A stretch of 64,000 bases of DNA from JAPXRI01 sp033813635. GTDB taxonomy: Bacteria; Bacillota; Clostridia; Oscillospirales; QAMX01. This document shows positions 25,221-31,963 of this stretch, piece after piece. The notes below the pieces were generated by a model that saw only the letters and a list, made by a program, of their open reading frames with translations, did no database searches and was not told the origin of the DNA. The position numbers and the translations under genes were made by a program. How positions within the stretch are numbered: the stretch's first letter is position 1; the number at the start of each line of letters is the position of its first letter. The DNA lies in NCBI GenBank assembly GCA_033813635.1, contig JAPXRI010000009.1:11170-75169 (forward strand). Direction: 5' to 3'.

Positions 25221-26339
25221 TCAGGACGCCGAGATATTCGCCGTCCCGTTGACGTAGGAGACAAAGGTCTGTCCCCTGTTTATTTTCAGCACCTCTCCGT
25301 TTTCCGTAAACAGCTTCAGCGGCGCGGTCTCGCTCGCCTTCGACCATTTGATCGGTACGGAGACGCCGTTTGTCGCGTAAATCCCCGTGCCGGAGCCCAC
25401 GTCCTCAAAATTCCTGTGGCCCGAGCTGTCGCCGGAATTGGCGGACGGCACGGACAGCACGATCACATTCTTAAAGGTCAGCGCCGTGTTCGTTTCCGAA
25501 TCCTTCTGCACCGAGCTGTACTCGTAGCGCGTGTACAGCTTTTTCGCCTCGTCATACTCGAAATACGGCTGGTAAGACCCGTATTTTGTGATAACCTTTT
25601 TCGCCGGGGCAGATCCGGGAACCGTGTCCTCGTCATAGAACGCAAACGGCGTCTCGTAGCCGTTCTTCAGCGTCAGCCTTGCCCCGGAGCTCTTCATCGC
25701 GGCCCCTTTTTTCTCAAGCTTCTGCCCGGTGGTAAACAGGCTGTGCTCGTACCCCGCTGCTTTCGAAACCGCGCTGTCCCGGTAGAATACCTCGCCCGCC
25801 GACAGGGCGTCGATATGGGTGTAGGAGTAATCGGACAGCATCGCAATCGCCTCCGTCGAGCCGCCCGCGTGCACGAACACCGCGTCGAACCCCATCGCGA
25901 TGTTCACCGAGACGGGACGGGCCGAGCGGATCGGCCCGAGCTTGGCGGCGTCCGACGGGTTTAAAAACAGCGCCAGCAGCCTTGTGATGCCGCCCTCCAC
26001 CTCATATTCGAAGATCACGTCAGCTTTCGATGTGCCGGCCTGGTACGGCTCGGCCACCTTTATGTTGTTGATTACCACTGCGTACACCCTCGCACCGCTC
26101 TCCTCACCGTCGGAAAGGGCGATCCCGGTCAGGTAGTTCACCTCTCCGGGCACCGGGGGCGCCGTGGTTTCAGCGGCCGTCTGGCTTGCGCTCGTCGTCC
26201 CGGCCTTTCCGGTATCGGAAATCTCCGTTAAAACGCTTGTCGAAGCCGGATCTTCGCCGCCGCAGCCGGCTAAAATCAGACCGAAAAACGACACGCAGAG
26301 CAGAATCAGCGATAAGATCCCAAGCTTTCCACTTTTCAT
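25221..26339 (-). CDS. DUF3048 lipoprotein (YerB-like)
   Basis: Predicted lipoprotein of 372 residues. Signal peptide with hydrophobic core and lipobox LILAGC (about 20-25), then a Ser/Thr-rich linker to about 65. The DUF3048 domain begins NYLTGIALSDGEE and contains the usual VVINNIKVAEPYQAGTSKADVIFEYEVE-type block and the RSARPVSV segment (about 140). It ends with the family's second domain (NRGQTFVSYVNG). Bacillus YerB belongs here. The function is not established; extracellular surface location is likely. It lies between DUF4364 and prfA in the minus-strand series, with gaps of about 38 bases on both sides. Confidence 0.88.
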   Translation of the reverse strand: MKSGKLGILSLILLCVSFFGLILAGCGGEDPASTSVLTEISDTGKAGTTSASQTAAETTAPPVPGEVNYLTGIALSDGEESGARVYAVVINNIKVAEPYQAGTSKADVIFEYEVEGGITRLLALFLNPSDAAKLGPIRSARPVSVNIAMGFDAVFVHAGGSTEAIAMLSDYSYTHIDALSAGEVFYRDSAVSKAAGYEHSLFTTGQKLEKKGAAMKSSGARLTLKNGYETPFAFYDEDTVPGSAPAKKVITKYGSYQPYFEYDEAKKLYTRYEYSSVQKDSETNTALTFKNVIVLSVPSANSGDSSGHRNFEDVGSGTGIYATNGVSVPIKWSKASETAPLKLFTENGEVLKINRGQTFVSYVNGTANISAS

Positions 26340-26377
26340 CTGGCTAACCCTCTTTAAATTTAAAAAAATCAGCGGTT

Positions 26378-26917
26378 TTACTGTGCCTCGTCCGAGTAGT
26401 CCTTCATCAGCGCGGTGAGGACTTCGTTGTATATCGCCTCGGCGTTTGCCCTGAAATTGTTTTCAAGCATCGCCGCCTGCTGTCTGTTGACAACCATCAT
26501 GTCGATTTTTATTATTTCGCCCTGGTCGTCGTTCATTTTAAGGGTGGTAACAAAATAATTCGGGGAGACCTCCTTAGTCTCGCAGGAGATCAGGCTGTTC
26601 CTTTTCCGCCTGGCCGCTGCGCGGAGAACCGCTCTCTGCGCGTCCCTCCTGACGCTGGCCGGCAGCCGGTTTTCAAAGCCCTCGAGCACGTCCCTCCCCT
26701 TCTGCGATATCCTGTACAGCTCCCCGTTTTTCTCAACGTGCCCGCTCTCCACCATTTCGAAAAAAGCGTCGGAAATGTCAAAATAAGTGATCGCGCCGTC
26801 AACAAGCGCCGATTCGAGCACGTCGTCAAAGCTGACCTCCGCGTCAAGCGAAGCGAGAACAAATAAAAGCAGATATTTTACGTCCAGCTTATCCCTGAGA
26901 TATCCCGTGTCACCCAT
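26378..26917 (-). CDS. DUF4364 family protein
   Basis: Small cytoplasmic protein of 179 residues found mainly in Clostridia. The first half looks like a winged-helix unit (LLFVLASLDAEVSFDDVLE, YFDISDAFFEMVESGHVEKNG, YRISQKGRDVLEGFENRLP), which suggests DNA binding, and the second half is beta-rich (NYFVTTLKMNDDQGEIIKID). Function is unknown; a regulatory role is inference. It sits between galK and the DUF3048 gene and is probably co-transcribed with them. Confidence 0.85.
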   Translation of the reverse strand: MGDTGYLRDKLDVKYLLLFVLASLDAEVSFDDVLESALVDGAITYFDISDAFFEMVESGHVEKNGELYRISQKGRDVLEGFENRLPASVRRDAQRAVLRAAARRKRNSLISCETKEVSPNYFVTTLKMNDDQGEIIKIDMMVVNRQQAAMLENNFRANAEAIYNEVLTALMKDYSDEAQ

Positions 26918-26951
26918 TTCGCCGCCTCCGCAACCGTTAAATCATATATCG

Positions 26952-28124
26952 TCAGTATTCAAGCCTTGAAGCTCCCTGACCCGCGCCGGAAACGTAGAAG
27001 TCTGGCTTAAGCCCCGTTTTCTCGGCGTAGCCCGCCGAGACCTCGGCGATAAAGCCCTCCACTGCCTCCGTCTTAACGACGCTCACCGTGCACCCGCCGA
27101 AGCCCGCGCCGGTCATTCTGCTGCCGGCGCAGCCGGGGTATTTCCTCGCCAGCTCGGACATCGCGTCCAGCTCCGGCCCGGTTACCTCGTACAGATCCTT
27201 TAAAGACATATGGGACTCGTTCAAAAGCCTGCCAAATCCCGCGATGTCGCCTTTTTTCAAAAGCGAAACGGAGGAGTGCACCCGCTCGTTTTCTGTCACC
27301 ACGTGGATCACGCGCTTTTGCACGTTTTTATCGGAGATAAGGGGCAGCAGGGCCTCAAGCTCGCCGGAGCTGAGCTCGCACAGGTTTTTTAGGCCAGGCT
27401 TTTTCTCTCTGAACAGTTCGAGAGCCAGCTCGCACTCCCCTCTGCGCTCGTTGTACTTTGAGTCGGCGAGGCCGCGCTTTTTATTCGTGTTGCCGATCAC
27501 AATACGGTAGCCCGCCATATTCAGCGGGACATGCTCGCAGCAGAGCGTCGCGCAGTCCAGCAGCATCCCGTGGCCGGCTCTGCCGTTGGCGCAGGCGTAC
27601 TGGTCCATTATCCCGCAGTTCACCCCTACGAAGCGGTTTTCCGCCCGCTGGCACAGAAGCGCCACCTCCGGCATGCTCATCTCCGCGCCGCAGAGTCCGA
27701 GCGCCGCGACCGCCGTCGCCACCTCGATCGACGCAGAGGACGAGAGCCCGGCCCCGAACGGGAGCGTCGAGAAAAACAGCATGTCGCAGCCCGCGACGGG
27801 AATGCCCAGCTTTTTAAGCTCGTCGAACACCCCGAGCTGGTACGAGCCCCAGTTCTTGCCCTTTTTGGTCTCCAGAGCGTCGAGCCCGCAGGACACGATC
27901 AGCCCGCTTAAATCGTTTGCCGCCAGCCTTACCGTGTTGGTCCCGTTTAAGCGCGCCAGCACATAGTTTCCGAGCTCAAGGGTGGCCGGAAAAACGTACC
28001 CGCCGTTGTAATCGATATGCTCCCCGATCAGGTTTACCCTGCCCGGCGCAAAAAAAAGCTCCGGTTTCTCGCCGGTCCCGAATAGTTTAAAAAACAACTC
28101 CGTGCAAGCCGATATGTCAGTCAC
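26952..28124 (-). CDS. galK: Galactokinase
   Basis: GHMP kinase that phosphorylates galactose at C1 with ATP, the first Leloir pathway step. The 390 residues show the family signatures in order: the galactokinase motif PGRVNLIGEHIDYNGG (about 27-42), the ATP-binding glycine/serine loop LPFGAGLSSSASIEV, and C-terminal GSRMTGAGFGGCTVS. The catalytic Asp region NCGIMDQYACANG is present. The start is GTG at 28124 with GGAGGAG about 9 bases upstream. It heads the minus-strand operon behind its own promoter. No galT or galE is nearby. Confidence 0.95.
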   Translation of the reverse strand: MTDISACTELFFKLFGTGEKPELFFAPGRVNLIGEHIDYNGGYVFPATLELGNYVLARLNGTNTVRLAANDLSGLIVSCGLDALETKKGKNWGSYQLGVFDELKKLGIPVAGCDMLFFSTLPFGAGLSSSASIEVATAVAALGLCGAEMSMPEVALLCQRAENRFVGVNCGIMDQYACANGRAGHGMLLDCATLCCEHVPLNMAGYRIVIGNTNKKRGLADSKYNERRGECELALELFREKKPGLKNLCELSSGELEALLPLISDKNVQKRVIHVVTENERVHSSVSLLKKGDIAGFGRLLNESHMSLKDLYEVTGPELDAMSELARKYPGCAGSRMTGAGFGGCTVSVVKTEAVEGFIAEVSAGYAEKTGLKPDFYVSGAGQGASRLEY

Positions 28125-28200
28125 CCGAAACGCTCCTCCGATATCCGATTGAATGTCTTAATAGTGTTTAAACCGTTGGAAATCCTTTCCGCCTTTTTGT

Positions 28201-28229
28201 ATTATAACATATAACGCAGATTTTGTGAA
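28201..28229 (-). promoter_or_regulatory. Promoter of galK operon
   Basis: On the minus strand: TTCACA at 28229-28224, a 17-base spacer and TATAAT at 28206-28201, about 80 bases before the galK start. It is divergent from the Smr-like gene promoter. Confidence 0.65.
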
Positions 28230-28311
28230 TAGCGATTTTGTCCGCGAACGAAACCGGCCTTTCTCCGCCGGCGGAGTTCCCGGGTCCTCCTAAAACACCG
28301 GCGCTTAGGGT

Positions 28312-28340
28312 TTGAAAAAAGCTCCGCGATATTGTAAAAT
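28312..28340 (+). promoter_or_regulatory. Promoter of Smr-domain gene
   Basis: TTGAAA at 28312-28317, a 17-base spacer and TAAAAT at 28335-28340; the ATG at 28365 follows AAGGAG at 28351-28356, leaving a very short leader. Confidence 0.65.
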
Positions 28341-28364
28341 ATAAAGAAAAAAGGAGTGGATAGC

Positions 28365-28703
28365 ATGCTCTCGGAAGTCAACCTTGAAGCCGGGATGCCG
28401 GCCGCAGATATCGCCGTACGCCGCCTCAAGGCCGCGATTTGCACCGAAAAGGCCCGCCGCACCGCCGCTTTCAAGGTCATCCACGGCTACGGCTCCAGCG
28501 GCGTCGGCGGCAAAATACGCACCGAGGCAAGAAAATATCTCGATTCCTGTGTTCACAAGGGCTTAATCAAGTGCTATATTCCAGGTGAGAGCTTCTCGGT
28601 GTTCGACGAAAAAACGCGGAGCCTGCTTTCGCGCCTGCCCGACGCCGGGAAGGACCGGGATATCGACCGGTACAACAACGGGATTACGATCGTCGTCCTG
28701 TAA
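28365..28703 (+). CDS. Small Smr/MutS2-type domain protein
   Basis: Protein of 112 residues resembling the stand-alone Smr domain. The diagnostic stretch is VIHGYGSSGVGGKIR (about residues 40-54), matching the H-G-x-G-x-G loop of Smr nucleases, preceded by the helix that begins the fold (ADIAVRRLKAAICT). The region after it (HKGLIKCYIPGESFSVFD) fits the remainder of the domain. Smr domains nick branched DNA or bind RNA, but a short one like this has no assigned role. ATG 28365 is chosen over GTG 28356 because the ribosome site ends at 28356. It diverges from galK and ends before the pyr leader. Confidence 0.75.
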   Translation: MLSEVNLEAGMPAADIAVRRLKAAICTEKARRTAAFKVIHGYGSSGVGGKIRTEARKYLDSCVHKGLIKCYIPGESFSVFDEKTRSLLSRLPDAGKDRDIDRYNNGITIVVL

Positions 28704-28800
28704 CCGGGCACCGCCCTTCCAATCGTTTTATCTTAATCCGGACGCGGGCGGAGATTTTGCCGATTTTTGAAATATCCGCGGATTATTTTGAAAAAGCCTA

Positions 28801-28829
28801 TTTACAAATCCGTTTTGCCGTGGTATAAT
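28801..28829 (+). promoter_or_regulatory. Promoter of pyrR-uracil permease unit
   Basis: TTTACA at 28801-28806, a 17-base spacer and TATAAT at 28824-28829. Transcription would start near 28836, immediately before the attenuator. Confidence 0.8.
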
Positions 28830-28837
28830 CCCACTCA

Positions 28838-28955
28838 AAGAATCTTTAAGACAGTACTGAGATGCTGGCAAGATTAATATCGTAAAACCTCTACGGTTTA
28901 TTATGCCGGGAGGGAGTGTAATCTTGCGGAGATTTCTTGCAAGGTTATTTTTTTA
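28838..28955 (+). promoter_or_regulatory. PyrR-binding transcription attenuator (PYR element)
   Basis: Three mutually exclusive structures can be read. The PyrR-binding anti-antiterminator has AATCTT (28841-28846) paired with AAGATT (28870-28875), and inside it CAGTACTGAGATGCTG (28852-28867), close to the Bacillus PyrR loop consensus. The antiterminator pairs GCAAGATTA (28868-28876) with TAATCTTGC (28919-28927), around a small hairpin at 28885-28899. The terminator pairs AATCTTGC (28920-28927) with GCAAGGTT (28939-28946) and is followed by seven T to 28954. With high UMP, PyrR would stabilise the first hairpin and allow termination. This fits the pyrR gene that follows. A covariance search with the Rfam PYR model would confirm it. 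Confidence 0.88.
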
Positions 28956-29024
28956 TGTTTAACTTTTACTTGGCCGTCCGTTTTCGGGACAAAACGGCAA
29001 ATTTGAAATCGGTGGTGACTGAGG

Positions 29025-29564
29025 ATGACCTATAAATCAAGAATCATGGACGCCGAGGCGCTTAACCGCGCGGTGGTCCGAATCTCTCACGAGATCATCG
29101 AGAAAAATCACGGCACGCAGGATCTCTGCCTTATCGGCATCAGAAGGCGCGGCGTGCCGCTCGCGGGCCGCATGGCCGCGGTAATCGGGCAGACCGAGAA
29201 CGTCTCCGTCCCGGTGGGCGTTCTCGATATAACCCTTTACAGGGACGATCTGACCTCCGTATCCGACTCCCCCACGGTCAACGCCACGGAAATTCCGTTC
29301 TCTGTATCCGGGAAGCGCGTGGTTTTGGTGGACGACGTGATATACACCGGCAGAACCGCCCGCGCGGCGATCGAGGCGCTTTTCTCGCTGGGAAGGCCCG
29401 CGTGTATCCAGCTCGCCGTGCTGATCGACCGTGGCCACAGGGAACTGCCCATCCGCCCGGATTTCGTCGGCAAGAACATACCCACCTCCCGCAGCGAAAT
29501 GATCTGCGTCAACCTGCCAGAATTCGACGGCGAAACCGGCGTAACCCTTTACGACCTTATGTGA
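29025..29564 (+). CDS. pyrR: Bifunctional pyr operon attenuator / uracil phosphoribosyltransferase
   Basis: RNA-binding regulator that senses UMP/UTP and has uracil phosphoribosyltransferase activity; 179 residues, normal length. The PRPP-binding motif is VVLVDDVIYTGRTARAAIEAL (about 104-123, given here in part as DDVIYTGRT). The N-terminal KSRIMDAEALNRAVVRISHE and DLCLIGIRRRGVPLA segments are typical of PyrR rather than of Upp. It follows its own attenuator and precedes the uracil permease, so the protein controls its own transcript. No pyrimidine biosynthesis genes follow, so other targets must be elsewhere. Confidence 0.95.
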   Translation: MTYKSRIMDAEALNRAVVRISHEIIEKNHGTQDLCLIGIRRRGVPLAGRMAAVIGQTENVSVPVGVLDITLYRDDLTSVSDSPTVNATEIPFSVSGKRVVLVDDVIYTGRTARAAIEALFSLGRPACIQLAVLIDRGHRELPIRPDFVGKNIPTSRSEMICVNLPEFDGETGVTLYDLM

Positions 29565-29573
29565 TTAAAAGTC

Positions 29574-29614
29574 ATTGTCTTGCGCAATAACTCTAAGCTG
29601 TTGCCCAAGACAAT
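29574..29614 (+). promoter_or_regulatory. Intercistronic hairpin between pyrR and permease gene
   Basis: ATTGTCTTG (29574-29582) pairs perfectly with CAAGACAAT (29606-29614), and inner GCAA/TTGC can also pair. There is no T tract, so it is more likely an mRNA stability or processing element than a terminator. Confidence 0.45.
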
Positions 29615-29649
29615 AACTTTATCAAAAATAAATTTCAGGAGGCGTCTTG

Positions 29650-31074
29650 ATGGAAAAAAATCTACAGGCAATCGGATATCTGCCGGACGAAAAACCGACT
29701 TTTTGGAAGCTGATACTCTACGCGCTGCAGCAGGTGGTGGTCATGTTCCCGGCCACCGTCACGGTCGCGCTGATCACCGGCTTCCACGTCTCGACGACGA
29801 TTTTCGCCAGCGGACTGGCCACGTTCTGCTTCATCCTTGTCACCGGAAGAAAAATCCCCCTTTACTACGGTTCCAGCTTTTCGTACCTGTCCGCAATATC
29901 CGGACTGCTGGCGAGCCAGGCTTTCTACGATAAGCTGAGCCCGGCGGCCCAGGCAGCGCTGGACTCGAATGCGGCCATCCTCCCCAACGAAGTTCTGTCC
30001 TATGTCCAGTTCGGCATCGTGATGTCCGGTCTGGTCTCGATCGCCGCCGGGTTCCTCGTCAAGCTCTGCGGGACAAAATCGGTCGAAAAGATCCTTCCCG
30101 CTTCGATCACCGGCCCGATCGCGATGATTATCGGTCTCACTCTCGCCGGCAACGCCCTCAGCGACGCCGCCCCGCAGGCGGCCGCCGACGTCCCCGTCTT
30201 AACCAGCGGCTGGGTATGGCTTGTCTCCCTCGCGACGCTTCTGTCCACCGTAGTGTTCTCCAAATACCTTAAGGGCTTTCTGGGCCAGCTTCCGCTCCTC
30301 CTCGGCGCCTGCGTCGGCTGCGTGTTTGCCGGTCTTCTCTACGCCTTCGGCGGCGCGGACATGAATATGTTCCGTACGCTGGCCGAGGAGACCACCTCCA
30401 TCTTCGCCGTCCCGACTTTCACATTCCCGAAGGTGTCGTGGATCGCGGTCGCCGCCATCATGCCGATCGCCATTGCGACTATTCCTGAATCCACAGCGCA
30501 TATATACCAGCTTGACATTTACGTAAACGACCTTGCGAAGAAAAAGAAATCAACGAAAAAATACGACATCGCCGGCCTGCTCGGCAGGAACCTGGTGGGC
30601 GACGGCCTCGGCGATATGATAACAGGATTCATCGGCGGCCCCGCCGGCACAAACTACGGGGAAAACATCAGCACGATGGCTATCACAAAGGTCTTCTCCG
30701 TGCCGGTTCTGCTGGTCGCCGCCGTCATCGCGATGGCGATATCCTTCTTCACCCCGCTGGTCAACGCGATCTACGCGATCCCGACCGCCGTCATCGGCGG
30801 ACTCGAGGTCTACCTGTTCGGCGCGATCGCCGCCCAGGGCGCGGCTATCATGATCGAAAAGAAGGTCGACATGTTCGATTCCAAGAACATCGCCGTCATC
30901 GCCTCGATCATGATTATAGGCCTCGGCGGACAGTATGCGTTCAGCGGCAACATCCCGTTCTTCGGCGTAGATGTCCCCTGCATCGCCGGCGCCGCGGTCT
31001 TCGGCATACTGCTGAACCTCCTCTTAAGCATCGGCGACAAAAAGGAAAAAGAGATAGTCAAGACCGAGGAGTAA
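29650..31074 (+). CDS. uraA: Uracil permease (NCS2 family)
   Basis: Nucleobase transporter of the NCS2/UraA-PyrP type, about 474 residues with roughly 12-14 membrane segments. Family marks include the QVVVMFPATVTVAL opening helix, the SFSYLSAISGLL segment, the conserved Glu in TIPESTAHI, and GGPAGTNYGENISTMAITKVFS in helix 10, all in substrate-binding positions. It lies 85 bases after pyrR behind the same attenuator, so it is probably repressed by pyrimidines. ATG 29650 has AGGAGG 7 bases upstream; the frame itself opens one codon earlier with TTG. A strong hairpin terminator follows. Confidence 0.94.
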   Translation: MEKNLQAIGYLPDEKPTFWKLILYALQQVVVMFPATVTVALITGFHVSTTIFASGLATFCFILVTGRKIPLYYGSSFSYLSAISGLLASQAFYDKLSPAAQAALDSNAAILPNEVLSYVQFGIVMSGLVSIAAGFLVKLCGTKSVEKILPASITGPIAMIIGLTLAGNALSDAAPQAAADVPVLTSGWVWLVSLATLLSTVVFSKYLKGFLGQLPLLLGACVGCVFAGLLYAFGGADMNMFRTLAEETTSIFAVPTFTFPKVSWIAVAAIMPIAIATIPESTAHIYQLDIYVNDLAKKKKSTKKYDIAGLLGRNLVGDGLGDMITGFIGGPAGTNYGENISTMAITKVFSVPVLLVAAVIAMAISFFTPLVNAIYAIPTAVIGGLEVYLFGAIAAQGAAIMIEKKVDMFDSKNIAVIASIMIIGLGGQYAFSGNIPFFGVDVPCIAGAAVFGILLNLLLSIGDKKEKEIVKTEE

Positions 31075-31088
31075 TCCCCTCCATTATC

Positions 31089-31124
31089 AAATCCGTCCGG
31101 CTTAGCGAAAAGCCGGACGGATTT
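31089..31124. terminator. Strong hairpin terminator between convergent genes
   Basis: A perfect 15-bp stem (31089-31103 with 31110-31124) and 6-base loop starts 15 bases after the uraA stop. The A/T ends of the stem supply the short T tract in both directions, so it may serve uraA and the convergent GNAT gene. Confidence 0.85.
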
Positions 31125-31139
31125 ATTATGTCTGCTGTT

Positions 31140-31943
31140 TTATATATCCAATGCGAAAATATTCTGGTACCGCCTGCCCTGGGCGTATATCGCGCTGGTC
31201 TGCGGGATGTGGGCCACGCGCACCAGCCTCGCGCCGAGCTTTTCGCAGACGCGGACCGATGCGAGATTCGTCGGGTGGTTTGCAATCAGCACGCGCTTCA
31301 TGCCGTGCCGGGCTGCGAGGGGCAGAATAAGCGCGGTCGCCGCGCCGGCGTAACCGTTGCCCCGCATCGAGTCGTCCACCGAAAAGCCGATATTCCCCTC
31401 CAGCGCGATATCCGGGCTGATCCCCGGCCTGAAATCCACCATGCCGATCTCCCCGCCGCCCACGCAAATAGCGAAGCGGTATCTCGGGACCCCGCCGGGT
31501 TCCTTTTCGGTGTCTCTGAACTCCTTTGCCTCCACCGATACAACGCCGTCCGACGCACCGTTAAACGGCAAATACCCAGTAAACGGGTCGCAGGGAAAAT
31601 AGTCGGAAAGCTCCGCTGTGCAGAACCGGTCTCCCCCGCCCCTCTTTTTAAAGCCCAGGCGCTCAAACACCCTGCCGTAAGCCCCGCCGGAGACAAGGTT
31701 TACCGCGCGGCACCCGAAGTCAAAAAACAGGCAGTGCAGTATCGCCTCCGCCGCCTCGAAAACCACGGCCTCGTCAAGGCCGGAGGGCAAACCGTCGAAA
31801 CGGAGCACGGAAATCTCCCCTTCCCGGGAAAGCACGGCTCCGAAAAGCCTTTCGCCGCCCGCCTTGCGCTTTACAGCCCACAAAAGCGGGCGCTCCGGCT
31901 CGAGCGTAAGATTTTTCGTCTCTACGGGGTTGCCTTCGGTCAC
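31140..31943 (-). CDS. GNAT family N-acetyltransferase
   Basis: Protein of 267 residues with an acetyltransferase domain in its C-terminal half (about 130-267). The acetyl-CoA region is seen as IGFSVDDSMRGNGYAGAATALILPLAA, with R-G-x-G-x-A, followed by RVLIANHPTNLASVRVCEKLGARLV, the usual N-x-x-S-x-x-x-x-x-K-x-G motif of RimJ/RimL-like enzymes. The N-terminal 125 residues resemble a second, degenerate GNAT fold (FFDFGCRAVNLVSGGAYGRVFERLGF). The substrate is unknown. It follows valS after 20 bases and is probably translated from the same transcript. Confidence 0.85.
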   Translation of the reverse strand: MTEGNPVETKNLTLEPERPLLWAVKRKAGGERLFGAVLSREGEISVLRFDGLPSGLDEAVVFEAAEAILHCLFFDFGCRAVNLVSGGAYGRVFERLGFKKRGGGDRFCTAELSDYFPCDPFTGYLPFNGASDGVVSVEAKEFRDTEKEPGGVPRYRFAICVGGGEIGMVDFRPGISPDIALEGNIGFSVDDSMRGNGYAGAATALILPLAARHGMKRVLIANHPTNLASVRVCEKLGARLVRVAHIPQTSAIYAQGRRYQNIFALDI

Positions 31944-31963
31944 GGCCTTCTCCTTTTAGGTTT

